Source: Loigolactobacillus backii
Lineage (GTDB): Bacteria; Bacillota; Bacilli; Lactobacillales; Lactobacillaceae
Length of the DNA: 47,372 nt
Assembly: GCF_003946275.1 (NCBI RefSeq)
Contig: NZ_RHNQ01000010.1
Span: 1 to 47,372 of the forward strand
Direction of reading: 5' to 3'
The position numbers and the translations under genes are program-made. The notes beneath the pieces are model-generated. The model saw only the letters and a list, made by a program, of their open reading frames with translations, did not search any database and had not been told where the DNA came from. Shown here piece by piece: positions 32,897 to 40,636 of this stretch (positions are counted from its first letter, which is position 1; every line of letters starts with the position of its first letter).

Positions 32897-33963
32897 TCGC
32901 CAGCACCTCCAATCGCTGTATTCGGATCTACTCGGGCAACCTTAACCAGTGACACCACCGCACTTAAAACAGCAACGACAACAAAGATCAGGCTCGTCGT
33001 TAGTATAATCTGGCCGGAAATAATGAACGGCATCGCTGCTGGCATCACCTGTGCTAGGGCCGCAACAACAATATCGGCAATGATGACTGCTAAGAGTGCA
33101 ACAACACCAATTTCACCGATCAAATAACGTGCCAGATAACTCGTTTTGGTTCCTAAAGCCTTTAAAACGCCAAATTCGCGGATCTTTTGAATCGTAATGA
33201 CGTAGAAGAAAACGGCCAGAACAACGACGGAAATAATGTAAAGAAAGGCAATCATCATATCTAAAGAACCTTGCTCGGCCGAATATCCCGGCACGTTTTG
33301 AATAATTGCTTCTTTCGACACTAAGTTTGCTCCGGCCAATTTAGGCTTGGTGGTTGTTGTTTGTTTAACCGCCAATGCACTGACAGTTTGCGTTTCTTGC
33401 GGCATCATTTTTTGCCATTGATTGGGTGTCACGTAAACAACCGGCGTGTGGGAATAGGTCATCGCCGTGGTGAAACCAATAATTTTTAACGTCACACCAC
33501 TTTGACTGTCCTTGAATTTTTGGCCCAAACGATAGCCGGAAGCCTTTAATTTATCACTAACAACCACGCCAGTAGTATTTAGGGTCTGGCCACTAACACT
33601 TTTTGGCGCGATAAAACTTCCTTGTTTAACCACAAAATAGGCCATATCCGTTTTTTTAGCGGCGTCTTTTGCCCTTTGAATCGTTCCTTGCTGAATCGTT
33701 AACGGTGTTGCCTGCTTAAATTTCTTAGCAAGCTGCTGCGCCTTAGTCTTCGTCAAAGTTGAACGACTAAAACGATTTTCTGCTCCCTTTTGTAAAACAT
33801 AGCCACTTGCCGGACTTTCAGAAATTGCAGCGCCATTGTCACTAGCCAATCCAGCGGCTAGTCCAGTAATGAAAAGAACTAAAAAGACGATTAAAAAGAT
33901 AATCAGACTGATTAGCCCAAATTTCAGTTTAGCGTGGCGCAAATCACGTAATGCTAAAAACAT
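32893..33963 (-). CDS. hrtB: Heme exporter permease HrtB (FtsX/MacB-type)
   Basis: A 356-aa membrane subunit with one N-terminal helix (GLISLIIFLIVFLVLFITGLAA), a ~190-residue extracytoplasmic region, and three C-terminal helices (FLYIISVVVLAVFFYVITI to FVVVAVLSAVVSLV). This is the HrtB/FtsX fold. The start MFLALRDLRHAKLKFGLI and ESPASGYVLQKG are characteristic of HrtB-type proteins. The ATG at 33963 is 9 nt after GAGGAG; an earlier ATG at 33969 is too close. The promoter carries an HssR direct repeat (34011-34030) with TATAGT (33998-34003) as -10. Confidence 0.87.
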   Translation of the reverse strand: MFLALRDLRHAKLKFGLISLIIFLIVFLVLFITGLAAGLASDNGAAISESPASGYVLQKGAENRFSRSTLTKTKAQQLAKKFKQATPLTIQQGTIQRAKDAAKKTDMAYFVVKQGSFIAPKSVSGQTLNTTGVVVSDKLKASGYRLGQKFKDSQSGVTLKIIGFTTAMTYSHTPVVYVTPNQWQKMMPQETQTVSALAVKQTTTTKPKLAGANLVSKEAIIQNVPGYSAEQGSLDMMIAFLYIISVVVLAVFFYVITIQKIREFGVLKALGTKTSYLARYLIGEIGVVALLAVIIADIVVAALAQVMPAAMPFIISGQIILTTSLIFVVVAVLSAVVSLVKVARVDPNTAIGGAGE

Positions 33964-34010
33964 CTGCATCTACTCCTCTTTTTGTATTGATAAGATTACT
34001 ATAAAGAGGA

Positions 34011-34030
34011 AGTATGAACTGAATATGAAC
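34011..34030 (-). promoter_or_regulatory. HssR-binding direct repeat at the hrtBA promoter
   Basis: Minus strand: GTTCATATT-CA-GTTCATACT. The described staphylococcal HssR target is GTTCATATT-N2-GTTCATATT, so 17 of 18 positions agree. It sits just upstream of the -10 TATAGT (33998-34003), where a response regulator would activate. Confidence 0.8.
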
Positions 34031-34060
34031 AAGTGATTACAAAGCGTATTTTAATTGAGC

Positions 34061-35431
34061 TTACCGCTTTAAAGGTAACGAAACACAAAAAGAAGTTACT
34101 TCAGGCGTTGATTTAACGGAAATTTGACCGCCATGTATTGTGACAATTTCCTGGGCGATTGCCAGACCCAATCCGCTATGGGTCGTCCCACGAGTTTGAT
34201 CGGCCCGATAAAAACGATCAAATAAATGTGCCTGAATAGCTGGCGGAATTTGTGCTCCTTAATTACTTATTTCGACTTGAAGCGTTTCTGCTTTTACTTG
34301 TTGCGTGATTGAAATAGTACTGCCCACTGGTGCGTAACGAATGGCGTTGGTTAACAAATTTTGCCAAACCTGAAACAAAAGATCGGCGTTCCCTAGCACA
34401 ATGGCTTCAACTAAATGTGTGCTCACTAGTAAGTCCTTTTCGTCTAATTGAAATAAAAATGTTTGAATCACTTGGCGCAACTGTTCCGCCACTTGAATTG
34501 ATTCTTTTTGCGTTAAAACTTGTTCCTGACTAACTGAAGCCAGTAAAAGCAGTTGTTTGGTTAGCGAAGATAAACGCTCAGTTTCCTGTTGAATGATTTG
34601 GAGGTACTCTGCCCGGGTGGCTGCTGGTAAATCGGATTGCTGTAATTCCTTAGCGTAACCATTTAACGCGGTTAACGGCGACTGAAGATCGTGTGAAACG
34701 TCAGCAACAAACTGATTTCGCGATGCTTCTACCTGGGCTAGTGCGGCCGTCATTTTTTTAAATGCCACAATTAGCCGCCCCAGTTCATCCCGGGAAGATA
34801 CTTTAATTTCTGGCTTTTGGTAATCTCCCGCCGCAATTTTTTCCGTTGCCTTAGTTAACCGTAAGATCGGCCGCACTAGCATTCGCAGCGCAATAAAAAG
34901 TAACACTAAGGCCAGAATAACCGCTAAAACACTCAGCACCGTAAAGTAAACCCGTAATTCGCCAAATTGAACATTTGGGTCCGTTCGCAATAATAGCGCC
35001 TGCTGTCGATTCAGCCGAACACCAATCGTATCCGTAATATCACTGTCAAAAAAGCCCGTAACCAAGATTCCTTTACGAAAGGCCCGAATTCCGTGGTACG
35101 TTTGCCCGGCAAAAATGGATTGTCGTTTATTTCCCGGGAAATTTTTCTGCCGGAATTGGCGCCCGTAAAAATCAGTTTTACCATTACGGTCAATTACTGC
35201 AATCTGGTAACCACTTTTGGCAATGGTTTGTAAATACGTTTGCCGCTGTTTGATTGGTAACTGTTGGTAAAAACGACCAACCTTCTTAGTAATTGCCGTC
35301 ATTTTATTATCATTGGCCGGTTGTAATCGCTGGTGATAATAGTGATTTGCACCTAAAAAAGCGAGGAAGAGACTGCTGGCAACAATGATCACGATCACTA
35401 GGACACTTTTACGGTACAACGAAGCTTTCAT
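34061..35431 (-). pseudogene. hssS: Heme-sensor histidine kinase HssS with in-frame stop in the ATPase domain
   Basis: The full frame is 457 codons (456 aa plus stop if the internal codon is read), the usual HssS length. It has TM1 (~8-28), an extracytoplasmic sensor (~30-158), TM2 (~161-186), HAMP, HisKA with His247 (FVADVSHDLQSPLTALNGY), and HATPase. After VEISN, codon 391 is TAA (34259-34261). The same frame continues GAQIPPAIQAHLFDRFYRAD..SGLGLAIAQEIV to TAA 34061-34063. The open part (390 aa) therefore keeps the N box but loses the G1, F and G2 boxes. It is a single nonsense codon, without frameshift. It overlaps hssR by ATGA. It may be inactivated, read through, or a sequencing error. 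Confidence 0.85.
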
Positions 35432-36099
35432 ACCGTAACCTCCAAGCTATAGCCAACGCCCCGCATTGTTTTAATCTCGATGCCACTATTGGCTGGCAAA
35501 TGACTACGGAGACGCTTGATGTGCACGTCAACCGTTCGGTCACTTCCGTCGTAATCAGTGCCCCAGATGTGCTGGATCAGAGTTTCCCGGGGAAATATTT
35601 GTTGTGGTCGTGCCGCCAATTGGTATAACAACTCGAATTCCTTCAGTGGCAAATAAAGTTCTTCCCCGGCCACTTCTAAAGAATATTGTTGCCGGCTCAA
35701 ACGGATTTTGCCAATCTCAATCACATTGGCCAGTAAATTATGGTAACGGCGCAATAAAGCCTGAACCCGAAATAACAATTCCCGCTCATCAAATGGTTTG
35801 GTTAAATAATCATCACAGCCAGCCGCAAAACCCTTTTGCTTATCAAAAATATCACTTTTAGCCGTTAGCATAATCACCGGTAAATCTTTCGCACGTTTAA
35901 TCGCCGCGCAGGCCGCAACGCCATCCAGCTTAGGCATCATGATATCTAAAATTACCAGAACAACATCATACTGTTCAGCCAACGTAACCGCCTGTTGGCC
36001 ATCGCTGGCCTCAATTGTGTCAAAGCCTGCTGCCGCTAGCTGATTACGCACTAAACGTCGCAAATCGGTATTGTCGTCCGCAATTAAAATTTGCTGCAT
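35428..36099 (-). CDS. hssR: Heme response regulator HssR (OmpR family)
   Basis: A 223-aa regulator. The receiver domain starts QQILIADDNTDLRRLVRN, with phospho-acceptor Asp in VILDIMMPKLDG and Lys in YLTKPFDERELLF. The C-terminal winged helix includes EFELLYQLAARPQQIFPRETLIQHIWG and RTVDVHIKRLRSHL. It probably activates hrtBA through the repeat at 34011-34030. The ATG at 36099 follows GGGGGGA; the longer frame to 36189 crosses its own promoter and is rejected. An inverted repeat GTTACG/CGTAAC overlaps the promoter. Confidence 0.9.
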   Translation of the reverse strand: MQQILIADDNTDLRRLVRNQLAAAGFDTIEASDGQQAVTLAEQYDVVLVILDIMMPKLDGVAACAAIKRAKDLPVIMLTAKSDIFDKQKGFAAGCDDYLTKPFDERELLFRVQALLRRYHNLLANVIEIGKIRLSRQQYSLEVAGEELYLPLKEFELLYQLAARPQQIFPRETLIQHIWGTDYDGSDRTVDVHIKRLRSHLPANSGIEIKTMRGVGYSLEVTV

Positions 36100-36115
36100 A
36101 AATGTCCCCCCACTC

Positions 36116-36153
36116 GTTACGTTAATTAAAAGCGTAACCAAAAAGTAAGTCAA
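36116..36153 (-). promoter_or_regulatory. hssRS promoter with inverted repeat
   Basis: TTGACT (36148-36153), 17 nt, TTTAAT (36125-36130). GTTACG (36116-36121) and CGTAAC (36133-36138) flank the -10 symmetrically and may be an operator. Confidence 0.6.
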
Positions 36154-36159
36154 GCGGAC

Positions 36160-36192
36160 AAAAAAGAGTTGCACCATAAGTTGGCACAACTC
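36160..36192 (-). terminator. Terminator of the HMA-dps operon
   Basis: Minus strand GAGTTGTGCC pairs with GGTGCAACTC (10 bp with two G-U pairs), followed by T6. It ends just before the hssR promoter. Confidence 0.75.
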
Positions 36193-36252
36193 CTTAGAAA
36201 GTGTTTGTAAAATACTTTTGCTGGTATCTATCTGACTAATTAGCGCGGATAT

Positions 36253-36804
36253 TTAATCGTCGTCATCGTCTTCTTCATCCAGGCCAGTTCGTGCGTCGTT
36301 ACCAAGATAGAATTGAAGGTCACGGATATTATGATTATTAATGCCACGCAATTTGACTAGAAAGGCGGCCAACGCCGGTCGTTCTTCTTTTTCAGCCAAT
36401 TTAATTGCGCGATCGATAAATAAATTTTCCGTATCGTAGTCATGCACAGTAGCGTCGACAATGGCCGTTGCTGTGAAATATTTATTCTTGCCGGATTCTT
36501 CTAGCATACTGTACTTTTGATAATCAGCAGTTGTGGATGGTGGTACTTCCCCTTCGTCTAACAAAAGGTGACCTAATTCACTGCTTAACTGTTGGCTTTG
36601 GGCCAATAATTCAGTGAACTTAGGGACCAATGAAAAACGTTCGGGCCCTTTAACGTACCACGCGGCCTGCTGTAATTTACTAGCCTGAATAACCAAATTG
36701 GACAAAATATGGCCCGTCATGGCACCAGCAGTTGGTGTGTGGTGATCAATATCTGCTTGCTTTAATTCCTGTTCAAATTTTTCATCGATTGTTAGTTCTG
36801 CCAT
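36253..36804 (-). CDS. Dps/ferritin-like protein
   Basis: A 183-aa four-helix ferritin-like protein of the Dps group. Its helix A region is HILSNLVIQASKLQQAAWYVKGPERFSLVPKF, then a helix B with LLAQSQQLSSELGHLLLDEGEVPPSTT, where Dps has the ferroxidase-site D/E and the PPST turn. The C-terminus is an Asp/Glu tail (TGLDEEDDDDD). Dps proteins store iron and protect DNA from peroxide. The His of the classic ferroxidase site is replaced in the WYVKG motif, so full activity is not assured. The ATG at 36804 follows GGAGG, 15 nt after the HMA gene; the operon is HMA-dps with an FNR-type box. Confidence 0.78.
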   Translation of the reverse strand: MAELTIDEKFEQELKQADIDHHTPTAGAMTGHILSNLVIQASKLQQAAWYVKGPERFSLVPKFTELLAQSQQLSSELGHLLLDEGEVPPSTTADYQKYSMLEESGKNKYFTATAIVDATVHDYDTENLFIDRAIKLAEKEERPALAAFLVKLRGINNHNIRDLQFYLGNDARTGLDEEDDDDD

Positions 36805-36819
36805 TGTTGTTTCCTCCAG

Positions 36820-37050
36820 TTATTTAGGTTGTTTAACCTTGAGGCTTTGCACTTCATAGCCCAGGCGATTTACGACTGCGGCCAAATCTTCGGCCGTTGT
36901 TTGACTTTCATCAAAATCCGTCTTTACTTTACTAGCGTTAAATAAAACTTTAACGTTCTCAACACCAGTTTGTTTCTTTAATGCCCCTTCAATTTTTTGC
37001 ATACATGACGGGCAAGTTAAACCATCTAATTGCATAATTGCTTTTGCCAT
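36820..37050 (-). CDS. HMA-domain metallochaperone (CopZ-like)
   Basis: A 76-aa ferredoxin-like HMA protein. The metal motif is GLTCPSCMQKIEGAL (CxxC) followed by VENVKVLFNASKVKTDFD. It presumably carries Cu+ or a similar soft metal to the P1B ATPase upstream. The motif has Leu-Thr before Cys, where CopZ has Met-x-Cys. The ATG at 37050 follows TGAGGT. It is first gene of the HMA-dps operon, under an FNR-type box centred about 34.5 bp from the -10. Confidence 0.85.
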   Translation of the reverse strand: MAKAIMQLDGLTCPSCMQKIEGALKKQTGVENVKVLFNASKVKTDFDESQTTAEDLAAVVNRLGYEVQSLKVKQPK

Positions 37051-37087
37051 AGTGAAAACCTCATTTCTTCTTTATTTGATTATCTAT

Positions 37088-37129
37088 AGTATAGAACGCC
37101 TGCTTTATAAAAAAATTGATTGAAATCAA
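37088..37129 (-). promoter_or_regulatory. FNR/FLP-type box and -10 of the HMA-dps operon
   Basis: TTGAT-TGAA-ATCAA (37116-37129) matches the FNR consensus TTGAT-N4-ATCAA perfectly. The -10 TATACT is at 37088-37093. The box centre (37122.5) is 34.5 bp from the far edge of the -10, i.e. about -41.5 relative to an expected start near 37081, the classical class II activator position. Confidence 0.75.
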
Positions 37130-37143
37130 GTTTTTGCTTTTAA

Positions 37144-39054
37144 TTAGGCGTGGGATACTTCTGATTGTTTGGTAGCTGTTTGTTGCTTAGAGCTGCGCGG
37201 TCGGTACTGAATCAGGCGCATTGCGTTAAAAATAACCACTAAGATACTGGCTTCATGAACAAACATCCCACTAGCCATGTAAATATAACCGAAGATCAAA
37301 CCAATGAGTAAGAAAACAACGGTCCCAATGGCAATGACGATGTTCTCGCGAGTATTTAAAACTGTCTTTTTGGCCAAGCCATACGCGTGCACTAGTTCGG
37401 CAAAGCTGGAACGCATTAACACAATATCGGACGTTTCAACGGCGACATCCGTGCCACCGCCCATGGCAATGCCAATATCGGCGGTTGCAATTGAAGGACT
37501 ATCATTGATCCCATCACCGATGAAAGCAACTGTTCGGCCGGCAGCCTTAAACTGTTTAACAAATTTCACTTTATCCTCAGGCAATAAATTGGCGTGAACT
37601 TCATCAATTCCTAATTGCTCAGCAACGTAATTAGCAGTAATCTGATTGTCCCCTGTCAGCATAACCAAATGTTTAATCCCCATTTGCTTTAACTGCGCCA
37701 AGGCTGGCCGCACATTGTCCCGGACAACATCCGAGACACCGATAATCTGCTGAATGACCTGATCGACTGCCACAATCACTGTCGAGCTGCCTTCAGATTG
37801 TAATTGGTGTAAGTCAGCCAACTGTGAGGTGGTTAATTCAACCTGATTAGCAGTCATCATTTTTTGATTGCCGACTAACAACTGGTGATCAGAAACTGTG
37901 GCGCTAACCCCTTGTCCCTTGACTGTCGTGCTATTAGTGACGGCCAATTTATCAAAATCGATTTGTTTATTAGTTGCGTAATCAGTGATTGCCTTACCTA
38001 ACGGATGATCCGAAAGACTCTCGATTTTAGCAACGAGCGCGGACACCTGCTTGGCATCGGCCGCGTAGTTCTTGACCGCAGAAACTTCAGTTGTTCCCTT
38101 AGTCAAGGTTCCCGTTTTGTCAAAGACTAATGTATCCACTTTGGCGAAGGTATCCACAACCTCGCCACCTTTAATCAAAACACCATTTTTGGCACCATTA
38201 CCGATCCCAGCAACGTTAGAAACTGGCGCACCGATAACCAAAGCACCAGGGCAACCTAGAACCAAAACCGTGATTGCCAAACGAAAATCCCGGGAAATCA
38301 GACCAACGATTAAAGCAATTAAAATAACTGCTGGTGTGTAGTAAGTGGCAAACCGATCAATAAATTTCTCGGCATGAGATTTGGTGTCCTGAGCATCCTC
38401 AACTAACTCAATAATTTTAGCAAAAGTGGTGTCATCACCAACCTTAGTGGCACGAATCTGTAAGGTTCCGTTATCGAGAATTGTTCCAGAGAAAACGGCA
38501 TCCTTTTCCCGTTTAGTCACTAGCTTTGACTCACCAGTAACACTGGCCTCATTTAAATAGCCAGCACCATCAACAATATCGCCATCAACTGGGACTTGCG
38601 CGCCAGTTTTAACCAAGACGACATCACCTTCGTCAACATCATCAACGTCCGTCTCAACCGTTGTCCCATCATCCTGAACCACTAAGGCAGTGGTTGGGGC
38701 CATTTCAGTCAACGATTTAATTGACTGGCGCGTTCTGGCCAAAGTTTTCTCTTCTAGAAAGCCGCCAAACAAGAAAAGAAAAGTAACAATTGCTGATTCA
38801 TTGTACTCTTGAATGATGAAAGCACCGACTACCGCAATACTGACTAGTAATTCAATGCTGATCGTCTTAACGCGCAAAGATTCATACGCGCGAATGATAA
38901 TTGGCACCGCCGCTATAATCGAAGCGATGATAAACGCCACCGTATACAATGTGTGCAACCCTAGCCAATTTGCAATAAAACCAATGGCAATTAAAATCGC
39001 CGTTGCAATCGTAATATTGTTCGTGTTCTTCTGAATAAAACGTTCAAACTTCAT
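37144..39054 (-). CDS. P1B-type heavy-metal ATPase with atypical CPG motif
   Basis: A 636-aa P-type metal ATPase without N-terminal HMA. TGES actuator, DKTGTLTKG phosphorylation site, SDHPLGKAI, and FIGDGINDSPSIA hinge are present, with eight helices. The transmembrane metal motif is GCPGALVIGAP: CPG instead of CPC/CPH/SPC, so metal specificity is not predictable from the standard scheme (Zn/Cd, Cu or Fe). Pairing with an HMA chaperone and Dps suggests Cu or Fe detoxification (inference). The GTG at 39063 is discarded because AAAGGAG lies 8 nt before the ATG at 39054. It has its own FNR-type promoter, identical in geometry to the HMA-dps one. Confidence 0.88.
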   Translation of the reverse strand: MKFERFIQKNTNNITIATAILIAIGFIANWLGLHTLYTVAFIIASIIAAVPIIIRAYESLRVKTISIELLVSIAVVGAFIIQEYNESAIVTFLFLFGGFLEEKTLARTRQSIKSLTEMAPTTALVVQDDGTTVETDVDDVDEGDVVLVKTGAQVPVDGDIVDGAGYLNEASVTGESKLVTKREKDAVFSGTILDNGTLQIRATKVGDDTTFAKIIELVEDAQDTKSHAEKFIDRFATYYTPAVILIALIVGLISRDFRLAITVLVLGCPGALVIGAPVSNVAGIGNGAKNGVLIKGGEVVDTFAKVDTLVFDKTGTLTKGTTEVSAVKNYAADAKQVSALVAKIESLSDHPLGKAITDYATNKQIDFDKLAVTNSTTVKGQGVSATVSDHQLLVGNQKMMTANQVELTTSQLADLHQLQSEGSSTVIVAVDQVIQQIIGVSDVVRDNVRPALAQLKQMGIKHLVMLTGDNQITANYVAEQLGIDEVHANLLPEDKVKFVKQFKAAGRTVAFIGDGINDSPSIATADIGIAMGGGTDVAVETSDIVLMRSSFAELVHAYGLAKKTVLNTRENIVIAIGTVVFLLIGLIFGYIYMASGMFVHEASILVVIFNAMRLIQYRPRSSKQQTATKQSEVSHA

Positions 39055-39100
39055 CTCAGTCACTCCTTTAATAAAATACCCTTATCGATTGAATGACTTT

Positions 39101-39145
39101 AGTATACTGAGGTTTTGTTCAGTTTAACTTGATCACCATCAAGTT
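39101..39145 (-). promoter_or_regulatory. FNR/FLP-type box and -10 of the P1B ATPase gene
   Basis: TTGAT-CACC-ATCAA (39129-39142) inside the longer palindrome AACTTGAT-N4-ATCAAGTT. The -10 TATACT is at 39101-39106, again 34.5 bp from box centre to -10 edge. No canonical -35 is needed. Confidence 0.78.
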
Positions 39146-39274
39146 TTGATCAAAATAATTTAAAAGCAGTTAATTTAAGCACAACAATGCCTAGATGGGA
39201 AGTTCAAACAGGTTTCCACTAAATGAGTTAGGTAAATACTAGTAAAGGTATTTGCCAAACGCGGCTAATGGGAT

Positions 39275-39302
39275 GTAGCGCTCATATTTAATATATCGCT
39301 AC
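39275..39302. repeat. 28-bp imperfect palindrome
   Basis: GTAGCG-N16-CGCTAC, with the inner sequence containing ATATT/AATAT symmetry. No gene lies within 170 bp on either side, so the role is unknown. Confidence 0.5.
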
Positions 39303-39370
39303 TAAAAATAATGCTTAGACCGCTTGGCTACTGAATTCCACGTGGGCAGATTTGGTTAGGTTACACTGCG

Positions 39371-39649
39371 GCGCTGGCGTATGGAACGCGTGCGACTTGG
39401 ACTTGCCGGACTTCGGCTTAGTCCAATCGACAACGGGAAACAAGTCCTGTTTAGCGAATATGCTCTAGTAATTAATACTTGCTAAAATTAGTTGTTAAGA
39501 ATGAGCGACAGTGGCGCGTTGCCAAGCTAATTTTCTTTCCGATTAAACCCATTCGGAAAAGAAAATGGATCTTGTCAATCACGCAAGGTACTAAATGACC
39601 ACAATTCGGTCATCAAGTACCTTCGACACGGCTGATACGCCAGCGCCTC
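39371..39649. other. Structured intergenic element (candidate ncRNA or MITE-like repeat)
   Basis: The ends are a perfect 13-bp inverted repeat, GGCGCTGGCGTAT / ATACGCCAGCGCC, with weaker similarity continuing inward about 20 nt. Inside are: TTGGACT/AGTCCAA with inner GCCG/CGGC (39398-39426); TTTTCTTTCCGA/TCGGAAAAGAAAA (39531-39565); and AAGGTACT..TGACC / GGTCA..AGTACCTT (39585-39623). No coding frame is present. The element may be a folded RNA or a small non-autonomous transposon; no flanking target duplication was found. Confidence 0.5.
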
Positions 39650-39766
39650 CATTTCACCTTGGCAGTGATTGAACTCTGATTATTGATTAATTTAATTGTT
39701 TAGTTAGTACACAATTGAATAGGAACCACAGTTTTATGGTTGACAATGCACTAGTCAAGAACTCAC

Positions 39767-40123
39767 CTACAGCCACCCAGCAACCCAAACACCTAAGTAG
39801 GCCAGCCCAACACCTAACACGGTAGATAATATTAAGTACTGCAGCAATGAATACCACTGTCCCCTTCGTTGAAAGATGACTAACTCGTTCATCAAAGTTG
39901 AAAAGGTGGTGAGCCCACCTAAAACACCAGTACTAAATAGTAGGTGATTAATTGAAGTGGCCGGATTAAAGCTTAATAATCCGATTAAGAAGCTGCCAAC
40001 TAGATTAATCCCAAACGTTGCGATTGGGAAGCGAATATTTGCAACTCGTTTAACCCAATTACTGATTGTAAAGCGGATTACCGCTCCAATTGCCGCACCT
40101 AAACCAACCAACATAAATGCCAT
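39767..40123 (-). CDS. crcB: Fluoride channel protein CrcB/Fluc, subunit 1
   Basis: A 118-aa membrane protein with four helices. GLGAAIGAVIRF, FGINLVGSFLIGLL (pore Asn) and GVLGGLTTFSTLMNE (TFS motif with Phe) define the Fluc fluoride-exporting channel. Gram-positive bacteria often have two CrcB proteins that pair; a second copy is encoded 145 nt upstream. The ATG at 40123 follows GGGGGAAG. No terminator with a T tract was recognised after it. Confidence 0.93.
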   Translation of the reverse strand: MAFMLVGLGAAIGAVIRFTISNWVKRVANIRFPIATFGINLVGSFLIGLLSFNPATSINHLLFSTGVLGGLTTFSTLMNELVIFQRRGQWYSLLQYLILSTVLGVGLAYLGVWVAGWL

Positions 40124-40267
40124 TTTCGCTTCCCCCTTTTTTAACGACGGCTAAAAAATTATGCCGCGTGAACCGAATACTTTTTGCAAATGTGATTGTG
40201 TTAAATTGATTGAAAGCTGCTAATAAAATTAGTTTAAAAGTACACCTAAGTACCTTTGCGATACGTG

Positions 40268-40636
40268 CTAATTTAAAAGTTTTCGTCCCAGTGCCATTCC
40301 AAAACTAGCCAATAAGAAACCACCGATTAATGAGGTCAGTAAATAGATTACACCTAGACCCAGTTGGTGCCGCGTTAGTAACGTCAATTCTTCTAAACTA
40401 AAACCGGAAAAGGTCGTAAATGCACCGACAAAGCCCGTACTCATACCAACGACAAGCCAATGGGGCAAGGGCCAGCGTTCCGCAATGTAAGTTGTGATAA
40501 AGGCCAGCAAAAAACTGCCGGTTAAATTAATTAATACCGTTGCAATTGGAAAATGCTGGTTAGGGATGATTGAGCTTAGGAAAAAGCGCAGATCACCACC
40601 GAGAAAGGCGAAAAAAGCAACCGCTAAACTATCCAT
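40268..40636 (-). CDS. crcB: Fluoride channel protein CrcB/Fluc, subunit 2
   Basis: A 122-aa four-helix protein with the same Fluc motifs: FLGGDLRFFLSSII, VLINLTGSFLLAFI (pore Asn), GFVGAFTTFSGFSLEEL. The two copies are clearly diverged and probably form a heteromeric channel. The ATG at 40636 overlaps the DUF190 stop by 8 nt, so these two genes are translationally coupled. Confidence 0.92.
   Translation of the reverse strand: MDSLAVAFFAFLGGDLRFFLSSIIPNQHFPIATVLINLTGSFLLAFITTYIAERWPLPHWLVVGMSTGFVGAFTTFSGFSLEELTLLTRHQLGLGVIYLLTSLIGGFLLASFGMALGRKLLN

Larger units (their letters stand above)
39146..39766. other. Gene-free stretch (~620 nt) between P1B ATPase promoter and crcB
   Basis: No convincing ORF on either strand. 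It holds a 28-bp imperfect palindrome (39275-39302) and a ~280-nt inverted-repeat element (39371-39649), which is visibly richer in G+C than its surroundings. A 27-nt piece at 39231-39257 is 22/27 identical to one upstream of the CDF gene (5814-5840). The stretch 39650-39766 is A+T-rich without a recognised signal. Confidence 0.5.

Noticed and set aside
34259-34261. Treating the HssS frame as an ordinary complete 390-aa kinase
   Set aside because: The downstream same-frame sequence encodes the missing G1, F and G2 boxes to a natural stop, so the TAA is an internal nonsense codon.
39129-39142. Possible cop box or ArsR-type operator at the P1B ATPase promoter
   Set aside because: The sequence fits TTGAT-N4-ATCAA exactly, not TACANNTGTA or ATATATG arms, and its spacing to the -10 is that of an activator.
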